The translations under genes were made by a program, and so were the position numbers. The notes under the pieces are model-generated. The model saw nothing but the letters and a program-made list of their open reading frames with translations, made no database searches and was not told the DNA's origin. Positions 1 through 8,899 of a stretch of 58,499 bases of DNA are shown piece by piece (the first letter of the stretch is position 1; the number at the start of each line of letters is the position of its first letter). Origin of the DNA: Allofournierella massiliensis (lineage in GTDB: Bacteria > Bacillota > Clostridia > Oscillospirales > Ruminococcaceae); the NCBI RefSeq assembly GCF_004345265.1, contig NZ_SLUM01000024.1:1-58499 (forward strand), written 5' to 3'.

Positions 1-68
1 TGTGGGACCATATTTTCCAAACTTACAAATTCCAGCTGTCCTCGATTTTCTGCGTTCTTTACCAGCAT
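1..68 (-). CDS. IS1182-family transposase, N-terminal fragment cut by window edge
   Basis: Reading leftwards from an ATG at 66-68, 22 codons remain before the window ends. The peptide begins MLVKNAENRGQLEFVSLE and matches my memory of the N-terminus of IS1182-type DDE transposases (ENR-Q-E-VSL-LVP, followed by DHL-RKI in the family). A TATAAT -10 box lies at 86-91 on the same strand, and a G-rich stretch just before the ATG could serve as ribosome site. The catalytic region is outside the window, so intactness cannot be judged. The family assignment rests on a short stretch. Confidence 0.65.
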   Translation of the reverse strand, partial: MLVKNAENRGQLEFVSLENMVP

Positions 69-115
69 TTTTATCCCCCCACACCATTATACCGCATTCC
101 CTTTCCTTATACGAG

Positions 116-143
116 AAAAAGACCACCGATAGGTGGCCTTTTT
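116..143 (-). terminator. Intrinsic terminator of the MarR/FUSC operon
   Basis: Arms 116-127 and 132-143 pair at 11 of 12 positions around a GATA loop, with runs of A on the left and T on the right, so it can work in both directions. It lies downstream of the minus-strand FUSC gene and upstream of the transposase promoter. Confidence 0.7.
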
Positions 144-153
144 CGACAGGCTG

Positions 154-186
154 AGACCGCACAAAACAATGTGCGGTCTGTTTTTT
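154..186 (+). terminator. Hairpin with T-tract in plus orientation
   Basis: A perfect 9-bp stem (154-162 with 171-179) is followed by a T-run at 181-186. It points against the flanking minus-strand genes and may shield them from opposing transcription. Otherwise it is just a structured 3' end of the FUSC mRNA. Confidence 0.5.
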
Positions 187-193
187 AAACGAT

Positions 194-1255
194 TCAGCCT
201 TCCGAATTCTCTGTGCGGGGCAGAAAGCGCACTGCTACCAACCAGTGGAACAGAGCGGCAAACACCAGCCTGAAGGCGACACCCAGCACGGTATCCACAA
301 TGCGCAGCACCACCGCGCCCTGAATGCCATAGATTCCGGCGCCCAGCATCAGGGCGCCAAAGCAGTTCATGGCCGTTTTGTACCGGTAATCGGTGCAGAA
401 GCCCAGACACAGCCCGCCCAGCAGAGAATGGAGCCCGGCGGGTGTAATGGAGTAAATCAGGAAAAAGGCCAGCGAGCCGGCCACTGCCCCCACGATGCGC
501 TGGAAGAAACGGGGGGCTCCGTTGTCGGAATAGGGATATTCCGACAGCAACGAAGCACAGGCAAAGCCCATCCACATGAACCGCTCCACCCCGAACACCT
601 GCCCGGCGGTGAGCACCAGCGCCACGCCAAGGGCCATGCGCAGCTGCCACAGATGCACGATGTTGGCCAGATCGAACCGACGCACCACATGGTGGAACCG
701 CACGGCTTTGTGCTGATGCCGGTGCTTGCCGAACAGGATGGCGCCACAGATCAGATAGCCAACCAGCGTCAGAAGCGTCCGCCGGGCCAGCGCCTCGCCC
801 ACCACCGGATTGCCGGTCAGATACACATAGGCAAAGCTGTACAGCCCACCGTTGCCCAGCTCCGGCCGCTGTGTGGTCATATAAAGCAGAACGAAAAAGG
901 CTACGGCGTGCATCGGGATCAGCAATGGCGCGGGAACCACCGCCGCCGCACTGGGCACCGCCACCAGAATGGCCAGTGCCAGCGCCAGTGTGATCAGAGA
1001 GTCGCCGATACAGTATTCAAAATTCACAAATCGGATGCCCAGCATGATGCAGAACAGCGCCACCGCCATGGGAGTGTTGTCGGAGCCGAACAGGCCGGAC
1101 AACAGGCTGATGAACACGATGGCAAAGGCCACGATCAGCACCGAGCGCACGGCCATCGCCGTCCAGTACCAGGCTTTTTCCCGCCGGGTGGTGCAGGCAG
1201 CGATTTTGCGTTTCAGAATCGTCGGGTCCAGCTGCAAAGCGTCATAAAACTTCAT
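194..1255 (-). CDS. FUSC / aromatic-acid-exporter-like membrane protein
   Basis: A protein of 353 residues with many hydrophobic segments arranged as two membrane blocks around a basic cytoplasmic loop (KHRHQHKAVRFHHVVRR, about residue 200). This is the layout of fusaric-acid-resistance/aromatic acid exporter proteins. The start at MKFYDALQ (ATG at 1255) was chosen because it sits just inside the end of the upstream marR gene (14-bp overlap), which implies translational coupling; the longer open frame upstream runs inside marR. Probable role: export of organic acids or amphipathic toxicants from the cytoplasm. The substrate cannot be inferred. It is co-regulated with the MarR repressor from the promoter at 1729-1757. 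Confidence 0.75.
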   Translation of the reverse strand: MKFYDALQLDPTILKRKIAACTTRREKAWYWTAMAVRSVLIVAFAIVFISLLSGLFGSDNTPMAVALFCIMLGIRFVNFEYCIGDSLITLALALAILVAVPSAAAVVPAPLLIPMHAVAFFVLLYMTTQRPELGNGGLYSFAYVYLTGNPVVGEALARRTLLTLVGYLICGAILFGKHRHQHKAVRFHHVVRRFDLANIVHLWQLRMALGVALVLTAGQVFGVERFMWMGFACASLLSEYPYSDNGAPRFFQRIVGAVAGSLAFFLIYSITPAGLHSLLGGLCLGFCTDYRYKTAMNCFGALMLGAGIYGIQGAVVLRIVDTVLGVAFRLVFAALFHWLVAVRFLPRTENSEG

Positions 1256-1694
1256 GGTCAACGTTCTTTTCTTCCCCTTCCTCAATGTGGGCCGCCAGCC
1301 GGCCGGTGTATTCCAGAAACGCCTCGAAATCCGGCCCGGCGCTGCGCCACAGATCATAAAAGGGCTGCAAAATGCTCTCGTAGCTCTGCTTCAGTTCGGC
1401 AAGGCCTTTGTCGGTCAGATACAGCCGGTAGCTGCGCTCGTCTTCCGGCTGGCGCTCCTTGCGGATGCACTCCTTCTCCGAAAGGCTTTTCAGGCAGCGG
1501 CTCACCGCTTCCTTTTTCATGCCGCTGCTCTGGCTGAGCATCACCGGGGTATTCTGCTCCGGCCGCAGATACAGCAAAGCCAGAAGCTCACATTCGCTGG
1601 TGGTCAGCACAGAACGGCGCGGCGGCAGCAGAGCGCGCATGATTTTTTGCAGCTGCTGCTGGCGGCGGGCCATATCGGTCCATTCGAGTTCCAT
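1242..1694 (-). CDS. MarR-family transcriptional regulator
   Basis: A protein of 150 residues with the MarR winged-helix pattern: a helix-turn-helix around LSQSSGMKKEAVSRCLKSL and a wing at RQPEDERSYRLYLTDKG, closing with a dimerisation helix. The start MELEW (ATG 1694) follows a good AAAGGGG ribosome site; longer starts would read through the promoter. First gene of a two-gene operon with the FUSC exporter. The near-perfect palindrome on its own promoter suggests autorepression relieved by a small phenolic-type ligand, as is usual for MarR-exporter pairs. The ligand itself is unknown. Confidence 0.88.
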   Translation of the reverse strand: MELEWTDMARRQQQLQKIMRALLPPRRSVLTTSECELLALLYLRPEQNTPVMLSQSSGMKKEAVSRCLKSLSEKECIRKERQPEDERSYRLYLTDKGLAELKQSYESILQPFYDLWRSAGPDFEAFLEYTGRLAAHIEEGEEKNVDHEVL

Positions 1695-1710
1695 GGAATT
1701 CCCCTTTCTC

Positions 1711-1757
1711 ATATAGTTAACGGTGTTAATTATATGGCGCGGATTCCTGTTTGTCAA
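1711..1757 (-). promoter_or_regulatory. Consensus sigma-A promoter overlapped by MarR-type palindromic operator
   Basis: On the minus strand TTGACA (1757-1752), a 17-bp spacer and TATAAT (1734-1729) form a perfect consensus promoter. A 25-bp inverted repeat at 1711-1735 (arms with TTAAC and GTTAA around a GGT centre, 10 of 11 arm positions matching) covers the -10 box, so a bound dimer would block RNA polymerase. Confidence 0.85.
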
Positions 1758-1764
1758 GAACGGA

Positions 1765-1801
1765 GACAAAGAAAAAGGGATCCTCCGAAGAAGATCCCTT
1801 T
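1765..1801 (-). terminator. Terminator of the lipoprotein gene
   Basis: A perfect 9-bp stem (1774-1782 with 1793-1801), read on the minus strand, is followed by a CTTTTTCTTTG tract. It lies about 70 bp beyond the stop codon at 1871. Confidence 0.75.
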
Positions 1802-1870
1802 GACGAGTTGCGTTTTGCCTGCGGTACGGGCGTAGCTTGCTGCCGGTGTGCGTTCTGCTGCCCCGAACAA

Positions 1871-3205
1871 TCAGCCCTGGTTTCCGTAAACATCATCGGT
1901 AAAACGGATGTAGTCCGGCACACCGTTCCAGTAATCCTCCTGACGGATCAGGGCATACTCGGCAACGGCCATCTGGTTTTCATAGGCCTGCCCGTTTTGT
2001 GTGAAGTCCTGATAGGTGACCATTTTGTCCTGGAGCTTCACGAGGAAGTAGTCCTGCCAGATGCGGTAAATGGTGACCGGTCGGTCCCCATCCATCAAAA
2101 GTTTCTGGTGCCATTGCCCGGTGGCGCTGTTCCAATAATAGGTGACGCTGCTTTCCCCTTTGGTGAAAAAGAACTCCAGATAAGGCTCAGGAGCAGGAAA
2201 GCCCGCCTGCACCGAGTCAAATTCCAGCTCCGGCGGCGCAATTTCGTCCAAAAGCAGCGTGCTTTCCCTGCTGGAAGGATCAAACTGGTACAACGCATTT
2301 TCGCTGGATTCAATGTAGTAAATGGCATCGTCCCGGTAAAATACATACTGTTCCGCCGTGTCAAAAGAAGCCAGGGGAACAATCGCTTTCTTTGCGGGAT
2401 CGAGCGTGTATAGCTCCCTGACAAGCGTTCCGTTTTCTCCGATTTTAGAGGAGGAAAGAACCAGTTTGTCCCCGAAAGAATTCACAAGAGAAGCGTTCTG
2501 AAGGTTCAGACCGGTCTCAGAAAGATCCATCAAAGTGGTGATTCTGCGGGACGAGAAGTCCGCGCGAACAAGCTCCGGGTGTAAGGATGTGTCCTTATCC
2601 ACCGAATCCACCAGCAAAACAAGAGCGTCGCCATCCGCGAACACTCCGCTTGCGCTGTTTATCACCCGGTCGAACGAAAGCTCCAGGGCGATTCGGTCGC
2701 TCCCGTTCGGATTTAAGCGATAGATGCAGGATTTTGCATCCTGCTCAGAGGCTTTTTGCAGCAAAAGGCTGCCTTTTTTCAAAACATAAACATACTCATC
2801 GTCTGCAAAAACCGTGGCACCACCGACCGCGGTGGGAATGTAGCTGGTGTCATCCTCGCTCTGGTGGTCGCTGCCCACGTCACTGGAAAGATAGACGCGG
2901 TGCCGGGAAGGAAAATCCGTGTATACAATGTTTTGCGCAGCCGAAAGAACATTCTTGGTGTAAACCAGATCATAAAATCCATCCTCCACCTGTGCTCTGC
3001 CCCCGTAGAAGATCCCGTCCGCAGAGGAGACCAGACGATATCTGGTTTGCGTGTTCTGCACTTCTTCGGCTGTGGAAGAGGCAGGAACAGAGACGGTGGA
3101 ATGTGAATTTACAGCGTCGCTGCTTTCCACCGGCGAACAGGCGGTAAACAATGCGGCAGCTGCGGCCAGAAGGATCATCTTTTTCGCGGTGACATGGTTT
3201 TTCAT
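1871..3205 (-). CDS. Secreted lipoprotein with probable beta-propeller, function unknown
   Basis: A protein of 444 residues starting with a lipoprotein signal peptide: KK, a hydrophobic Ala/Leu stretch and the lipobox LFTAC, giving lipidated Cys23. A Ser/Thr-rich linker (about 25-50) follows. The rest consists of repeated units of about 40 residues with YRL-, DEYVY- and DAIYYIE-type beta strands, like the DUF5050/beta-propeller lipoproteins common in Firmicutes. The ATG at 3205 has a GGAG ribosome site. Monocistronic, with its own terminator. I do not recognise a specific function; binding or sensing at the outer membrane face is the usual guess for this architecture. Confidence 0.7.
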   Translation of the reverse strand: MKNHVTAKKMILLAAAAALFTACSPVESSDAVNSHSTVSVPASSTAEEVQNTQTRYRLVSSADGIFYGGRAQVEDGFYDLVYTKNVLSAAQNIVYTDFPSRHRVYLSSDVGSDHQSEDDTSYIPTAVGGATVFADDEYVYVLKKGSLLLQKASEQDAKSCIYRLNPNGSDRIALELSFDRVINSASGVFADGDALVLLVDSVDKDTSLHPELVRADFSSRRITTLMDLSETGLNLQNASLVNSFGDKLVLSSSKIGENGTLVRELYTLDPAKKAIVPLASFDTAEQYVFYRDDAIYYIESSENALYQFDPSSRESTLLLDEIAPPELEFDSVQAGFPAPEPYLEFFFTKGESSVTYYWNSATGQWHQKLLMDGDRPVTIYRIWQDYFLVKLQDKMVTYQDFTQNGQAYENQMAVAEYALIRQEDYWNGVPDYIRFTDDVYGNQG

Positions 3206-3363
3206 GGCGGTTGCTCCTTCTCTTGCTGTGCTGATCTTATGTTACTATCTTACAATCTTTTTTCACATTCTTCAATGCAGTATGCGCTTTTTGGCTGCTA
3301 TCTAGCAAAGAAGGGACATATTGCTGCAAAAGGTACAGGAAGAAAAGGGGATTGGGCTTTGAG

Positions 3364-3410
3364 TTGACGAAAAGCCTCGTTTCTTTTATAATATCTCTAT
3401 TCGATATATA
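3364..3410 (+). promoter_or_regulatory. Promoter with PadR-type operator
   Basis: TTGACG (3364-3369), a 17-bp spacer and TATAAT (3387-3392). The inverted repeat ATATC-7-GATAT (3391-3407) begins inside the -10 box and covers the start site, just upstream of the padR ribosome site AAGGAGG. The position fits autorepression by PadR. Confidence 0.75.
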
Positions 3411-3421
3411 AGGAGGGCGCT

Positions 3422-3973
3422 ATGGAATTTCTCATTCTGGGGTTGCTGATGCTTTCGCCCATGACCGGCTATGAGCTGCAGCAGTTCATCAAACAGAATC
3501 TGGCCCTGATCTGTTCCCACAGCGCAGGCAGTGTGCAGACCGCACTGGCCAAGCTGGAGCGGGAGGGCCGCATCACCGCTGCCGAGAGCTCCGAGGGACG
3601 GCGGCGCAAACGGATTTTTTCCATCACCGAAGCGGGCCGTGCTGCCTTCTCAGATTGGGTGGCCCAGCCGATGCAGGCCGACCGGGTGAAAAACATGGAG
3701 CTGGCCCGGTTGTTTTTTCTGGGGCTGGCCGACCCGGCCCAGCGGGCGGCCGCCATCCGGGACTATGTCCGCCAGATGGAGGAAGCCGAAGCCACGCTGC
3801 GGGCCATCCGCGCCCGGTTCGACGCCATCCGGCAGGGAGAGGTGCCCGGCGGGCGGGACTGGGATTCCATTTTCCGCTTTCAGGGATATACCATCGATTA
3901 CGGCATTGCCGCCGCCCGCTTCGAGCGGGACTGGTATGCCCGACTGCTTTGTGAATTGGAGGAAAAGGAATGA
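3422..3973 (+). CDS. PadR-family transcriptional regulator
   Basis: A protein of 183 residues. The N-terminal winged helix (residues 1-75) shows the PadR hallmarks: ILGLLMLSPMTGYEL at the start, a recognition helix in the SVQTALAKLEREG region, and a wing ending in RRKRIFSITEAGRAAFSDW. The C-terminal half is the helical dimerisation/ligand region (PadR C-terminal, Vir-like). First gene of a four-gene operon. It overlaps the next gene by 4 bp (ATGA) and has a palindrome on its own promoter. It probably senses a small aromatic or drug-like compound that the downstream reductase and acetyltransferase modify; that last point is inference. Confidence 0.88.
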   Translation: MEFLILGLLMLSPMTGYELQQFIKQNLALICSHSAGSVQTALAKLEREGRITAAESSEGRRRKRIFSITEAGRAAFSDWVAQPMQADRVKNMELARLFFLGLADPAQRAAAIRDYVRQMEEAEATLRAIRARFDAIRQGEVPGGRDWDSIFRFQGYTIDYGIAAARFERDWYARLLCELEEKE

Positions 3974-5328
3974 AAATACTTGTTTTGAATGCAAGCCCCA
4001 AGGGCAAAAACTCCGCCACAGTCCATACGGCGCTGTATCTGCAGGCCCTGCACCCGGAGCATGACTTCAGCTTTCTGCCTGTGGGTCAGCGGATCAGGGC
4101 TTATGAAAAGGATTTTTCGCCGGTGCGCGCCGCTCTGGAGCAGGCAGAGCTGGTGCTGTTCTGCTATCCGGTTTATACCTTCATTGCGCCCTATCAGCTG
4201 CACCGGCTGATCGAGCTGATCAAGGCGGACGGGGTGGACCTGACCGGCAAATTCGCCAGCCAGATCACCACCTCCAAGCACTTTTATGATGTGACCGCCC
4301 ACCGCTATGTGGAGGAGAACTGCTGCGACCTGGGCATGAAGGTGATCCGCGGGCTTTCGGCGGATATGGAGGATCTTCTCTGCGAGCAGGGCCAGAAAGA
4401 TGCCCGTAACTTTTTTGATCAGCTCATGTTCTCCTGCCAGCACGGGCCCTTTGTTCTGCCGCCGGTAAAGGCTCCGGCCCGCCGGAAAACGGTTTATCAG
4501 CCGGTGCTGCCCGCCGCGGAAAAGGACCGGAAAAAAGATGTGGTCATCGTGACCAACTGCGCTGCGGACGACGAAAATCTGGCAAACATGATTGCGGATT
4601 TCCGCGCCGCGCTGCCCTGCGAAAGCCGGGTGGTGAATCTGCGCCAGTTCCCCTTCGACGGCGGGTGCCTTGGCTGTTTTGGCTGCGCCATCACCGGAAA
4701 ATGCGTGTATAATGATGGTTTCGACGAATTTCTGCGCAGCACCATCCAGACCGCGGACGGGTTTGTGTACGCTTTTACCATTGCGGATCACTACACCCAG
4801 TCCAGCTTCAAGTGCTTTGACGACCGGCAGTTCTGCAACGGCCACCGCACCGTGACCCACGGCACGCCCATTGCCTATCTGGTCAGCGGTGATTATCGCT
4901 ATGAGCCCAACCTGCGCATGATTCTGGAGGGCCGGGCCGAGGTAGGCGGCAACTATCTGTGCGGTGTGGCCACCGACGAGGGCGACGCTGCATGCGAGAT
5001 CCGGCAGCTGGCGGAGAATCTGACCTTTGCCATGGACAAAAAGCTCACCCGCCCGGCCAACTTCTACGGAGTGGGCGGCATGAAGATTTTCCGGGATCTG
5101 ATTTATGTGATGCAGGGCCTGATGAAGGCGGACCATAAATTTTATAAGCAGCAGGGCATTTACGACTTCCCCCAAAAGCAGAAAAAACGCATTTTGCAGA
5201 TGAAGCTGGTGGGGGCGATGCTGGCGGTGCCCTCCATCCAGAAGCAGGCGAAGGGGAAAATGACGGAAGCAATTGTGGGGCCCTATCGCAAGGTGATTGA
5301 GCAGGCTCAGGGAGGAAACAGGCAATGA
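3970..5328 (+). CDS. Tandem flavodoxin-like NAD(P)H/FMN oxidoreductase
   Basis: A protein of 452 residues with two flavodoxin-like halves. Residues 1 to about 160 start MKILVLNASPKGKNS (an FMN-phosphate-binding loop), with FCYPVYTFIAPYQLHRLIE typical of NADPH-dependent FMN reductases. From about residue 190 a second fold starts KDVVIVTNCAADDEN and carries the Cys motif GGCLGCFGCAITGKC. The second half lacks a clean SxxxxNS phosphate loop, so it may have lost FMN or bind an Fe-S/metal centre through its cysteines. It lies between padR (4-bp overlap) and the acetyltransferase (4-bp overlap), in tight translational coupling. Probable role: reduction of quinone, nitro or azo compounds. The substrate is not predictable. 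Confidence 0.7.
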   Translation: MKILVLNASPKGKNSATVHTALYLQALHPEHDFSFLPVGQRIRAYEKDFSPVRAALEQAELVLFCYPVYTFIAPYQLHRLIELIKADGVDLTGKFASQITTSKHFYDVTAHRYVEENCCDLGMKVIRGLSADMEDLLCEQGQKDARNFFDQLMFSCQHGPFVLPPVKAPARRKTVYQPVLPAAEKDRKKDVVIVTNCAADDENLANMIADFRAALPCESRVVNLRQFPFDGGCLGCFGCAITGKCVYNDGFDEFLRSTIQTADGFVYAFTIADHYTQSSFKCFDDRQFCNGHRTVTHGTPIAYLVSGDYRYEPNLRMILEGRAEVGGNYLCGVATDEGDAACEIRQLAENLTFAMDKKLTRPANFYGVGGMKIFRDLIYVMQGLMKADHKFYKQQGIYDFPQKQKKRILQMKLVGAMLAVPSIQKQAKGKMTEAIVGPYRKVIEQAQGGNRQ

Positions 5329-5948
5329 CGTTTACAAAAATTGACCGCAACGCATGGCCGCGGGAGGAATATTTCAACCACTATTTCAGTCAGGTGCCCT
5401 GTACTTACAGCGGGGTGTTCAAGCTGGACATCACCCGGCTGCGGCAAAGCGGGCAGAAACTCTATCCGGCCATGTTGTATTATCTGTCCACGGTGGTGAA
5501 CCGTCATCAGGAATTCCGCATGGCGCTGGACGAGGCAGGGGAGCCGGGCTATTACGATGTGGTTCACCCTTGTTACACCATCTTCCATAAGGATACCGAA
5601 ACCTTTTCCAATTTGTGGACGGCCTATACCCCGGATTTTGATGCCTTCTGCGCCGCGTACGAGCGGGATATGGCGACGTATGGAAACAACCCGGGCATGA
5701 TGGCCCGGCCGGATACCCCGGCCAACACCTTTCCGGTGTCCATGATTCCCTGGGCCAGCTTTGAGGGGTTTAATCTGAACCTGCAAAATGGCTACGACTA
5801 CCTGCCGCCCATCTTCACCATGGGGCGCTTTTATGAGGAAAACGGCCGGGTACTGCTGCCGCTGGCGGTGCAGGTGCACCACGCGGTATGCGACGGCTTT
5901 CATCTGTGCCGTCTGGTGAACGAGCTGCAGGATCTTTTAAACGGGTGA
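5325..5948 (+). CDS. Type A chloramphenicol acetyltransferase-like protein
   Basis: A protein of 207 residues aligned over its length with CatA-type acetyltransferases (usually about 215-220). The catalytic motif HHAVCDG (H185-G191) supplies the general-base His, and the PWASFEGFN block has Ser145 where CAT stabilises the tetrahedral intermediate. The YYLSTVVNRHQEFRMAL and FSNLW blocks are also typical. It would transfer acetyl from acetyl-CoA to a hydroxyl, of chloramphenicol if it is a true CAT. It is chromosomally placed in a PadR-controlled operon, with no mobile element nearby and codon use like its neighbours, so it may be an intrinsic resistance gene or act on another compound. Confidence 0.82.
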   Translation: MTFTKIDRNAWPREEYFNHYFSQVPCTYSGVFKLDITRLRQSGQKLYPAMLYYLSTVVNRHQEFRMALDEAGEPGYYDVVHPCYTIFHKDTETFSNLWTAYTPDFDAFCAAYERDMATYGNNPGMMARPDTPANTFPVSMIPWASFEGFNLNLQNGYDYLPPIFTMGRFYEENGRVLLPLAVQVHHAVCDGFHLCRLVNELQDLLNG

Positions 5949-5954
5949 TCGGCT

Positions 5955-6476
5955 ATGGAACGTGTGATCGTGATCGGCTGCCCCGGCGCGGGCAAGAGCA
6001 CCTTTGCCCGGGCGCTGCATCAGGCGACCGACCTGCCGCTTTTCTATCTGGATCAGATCTGGCACCGGCCGGACAAAAGCACCCTGTCGGAAGAGGAATT
6101 TGACGCGATCCTGACGGACGTTGTAAGCCAGCCCCGCTGGATCATCGACGGCAATTACCTGCGCACCATGGAAATGCGGCTGAAACGGTGCGATACGGTG
6201 TTCCTGCTGGATTATCCGCTGGAGCTATGTCTGGAAGGGGCGGCGGCCCGCATCGGTGCGGCCCGGGAGGATATGCCCTGGGTCGAAACCGAGTTTGACC
6301 CGGAGTTCCGGCAATGGATTGAGGATTTCCCCAGGGATCAGCTGCCCCGGGTGTATGAGCTGCTGGATTCTTTCCGGCAACAGGCGGACTGTATTGTCTT
6401 TCGTTCCCGGCAGCAGGCGGATGACTGGCTGCGGGAATGGAAGAAGAAAAGGGAAAACGAAAACAATCCTGCATAA
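5955..6476 (+). CDS. P-loop NTPase, topology-modulation/adenylate-kinase-like (FlaR family)
   Basis: A protein of 173 residues. Walker A is GCPGAGKST at residues 8-16. The family-typical LDQIWHRPDKS and WIIDGNYLRTM motifs follow, then a DTVFLLDYP strand. This is the pattern of the small kinases annotated as DNA topology modulation protein FlaR, adenylate-kinase relatives whose true substrate is unknown. It starts 6 bp after the acetyltransferase stop and ends the PadR operon. Whether it works with the upstream genes or is just carried by the operon cannot be decided. Confidence 0.75.
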   Translation: MERVIVIGCPGAGKSTFARALHQATDLPLFYLDQIWHRPDKSTLSEEEFDAILTDVVSQPRWIIDGNYLRTMEMRLKRCDTVFLLDYPLELCLEGAAARIGAAREDMPWVETEFDPEFRQWIEDFPRDQLPRVYELLDSFRQQADCIVFRSRQQADDWLREWKKKRENENNPA

Positions 6477-6569
6477 GTTCAGGTGGTGGAGCGATACACT
6501 GCCGGAGGAGTCTGCCGGGAATGGTGCGGCGCTGCACCAGAGCAGCAAAGAATTTTCAGGATACAACAC

Positions 6570-6609
6570 AAAGGACCGGCTCGCCCCGTTAAGGGGCGGC
6601 CGGTCCTTT
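6570..6609. terminator. Bidirectional hairpin between convergent operons
   Basis: An 11-bp perfect stem (6570-6580 with 6599-6609) encloses an inner CCCC/GGGG stem. Only short T-runs follow on either strand, so termination strength is uncertain, but it sits between the converging padR and nif operons. Confidence 0.6.
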
Positions 6610-6671
6610 GTCGCAAAATGCAGATTGGAGGATGTTATGAAATAAGAGGAAAAATCGAAAAAGAGAATGCC

Positions 6672-7113
6672 TTACTCCTCGTCGTGGCCATGACCGTGAT
6701 CATGGCTGTGACAGCCGCCGCAGCAGCCGTTGCAGGAGGGGATGTCGTCGGTGGGCAGGCCGTTGCGGGTGCGGTAGTCGGCAATGGCCGCCTGCACCGC
6801 TTCCTCGGCCAGCACCGAACAGTGGATCTTGTGCGGGGGCAGGCCATCCAGCGCCTCGGTGACTGCCTTGTTGGTCAGCTTCAACGCCTCGTCCACCGGT
6901 TTGCCCTTGATCATCTCGGTGGCCATGCTGCTGGAAGCAATGGCGCTGCCGCAGCCGAAGGTGTTGAATTTCACGTCGGTGATGATGTCGTTGTCGATCT
7001 TCAGGTAGATCTTCATGATGTCGCCACATTTGGCGTTGCCCACCTCGCCCACGCCGTCGGCGTCGTCGATGGTGCCCAGATTACGGGGATTGAGAAAATG
7101 GTCCATGACCTTA

Positions 7114-7127
<14 letters not shown>
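6672..7127 (-). CDS. nifU: NifU/IscU-type Fe-S cluster scaffold with His/Cys-rich tail
   Basis: A protein of 151 residues from MLYSDK (ATG 7127, overlapping the end of nifS by 14 bp). It carries the scaffold's three cluster-binding cysteines C34 (KCGD, with the conserved Asp36), C59 (FGCGSAIASSS) and C103 (KIHCSVLAEEA). It receives sulfur from the upstream cysteine desulfurase and assembles [2Fe-2S]/[4Fe-4S] clusters in the cytoplasm. The last 20 residues are unusual: a tail with five cysteine/histidine clusters (CNGCCGGCHSHDHGHGH), not part of standard IscU, which could hold metal. In this window hydrogenase, PurF and the reductases are likely cluster recipients. Confidence 0.92.
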
Positions 7128-8307
<1,180 letters not shown>

Positions 8308-8393
8308 TTGTATTCCTCCTGAATCAAACTGCCGGATGCCCGGCAGGAAACGCTGTGGCAGGGTGGGAAGTTAATTCCCATCGTTGCAATAGG

Positions 8394-8422
8394 ATAATAA
8401 CACGCAAAACCCGGAAAGTCAA
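8394..8422 (-). promoter_or_regulatory. Promoter of nifS-nifU
   Basis: On the minus strand TTGACT (8422-8417), a 17-bp spacer and TATTAT (8399-8394). It lies between the rrf2 terminator and nifS; the roughly 80-nt leader shows no clear palindrome. Confidence 0.75.
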
Positions 8423-8429
8423 TAGGAAA

Positions 8430-8462
8430 ATAAAAAAATTGCACAGCCGGAAAAGGCTGTGC
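8430..8462 (-). terminator. Terminator of rrf2
   Basis: A perfect 8-bp stem (8441-8448 with 8455-8462), followed on the minus strand by an AATTTTTTTATTTT tract. Confidence 0.85.
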
Positions 8463-8479
8463 AGGTGCTCCGCAGAGGT

Positions 8480-8899
8480 TCAAACAGGGGGCAGCGTGCC
8501 GTCCAGCATATCCTGAAGGGTCACGCTTTGCAGAAAGTTTTCCACCAGGTGATCCAGCCGCTGCCACAGGGGCAGGGTGGCACACTGGTTGGCCCGGGGG
8601 CAGTCACCATCGGAGCATTCCCGGCAGTTCACCGGGGCAAGCCCGCCCTCTGCGGCCTTCAGAATCTCGCCCACAGTGTATTCCGAGGGAGCATTGGCCA
8701 GCCGGTAGCCGCCGGCCTTGCCGCGCCGGCTTTCCAGAAAACCGGCCTTGTTCAACAGCGCTACAATGGCTTCCAGATACTTCATCGAGATGCCCTGCCG
8801 TTCGGCCACGCCGCCCAGAGCAACGTATTCTTCCGGCGGGTTTTGCGCCAGATCCATCATAACGCGCAGAGCATAGCGCCCTTTGGTGGAGATCATCAT
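8480..8899 (-). CDS. Rrf2-family (IscR-like) transcriptional regulator
   Basis: A protein of 139 residues. The winged helix begins MMISTKGRYALRVM and contains GISMKYLEAIVALLNKAGFLES and the RGKAGGYRLA wing, all typical of Rrf2/IscR. Cysteines at 92, 95, 100 and 106 (NCRECSDGDCPRANQC) match an Fe-S-sensing loop. The start at ATG 8899 is preferred over the upstream GTG at 8905, which is too close to the GAGG site. Directly upstream of nifS-nifU on the same strand, it most likely controls Fe-S assembly in response to cluster status. Confidence 0.9.
   Translation of the reverse strand: MMISTKGRYALRVMMDLAQNPPEEYVALGGVAERQGISMKYLEAIVALLNKAGFLESRRGKAGGYRLANAPSEYTVGEILKAAEGGLAPVNCRECSDGDCPRANQCATLPLWQRLDHLVENFLQSVTLQDMLDGTLPPV

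Noticed and set aside
5325-5948. Recently acquired chloramphenicol resistance transposon
   Set aside because: No insertion sequence, recombinase or atypical composition around the gene; it is embedded with 4-bp overlaps in a chromosomal operon.
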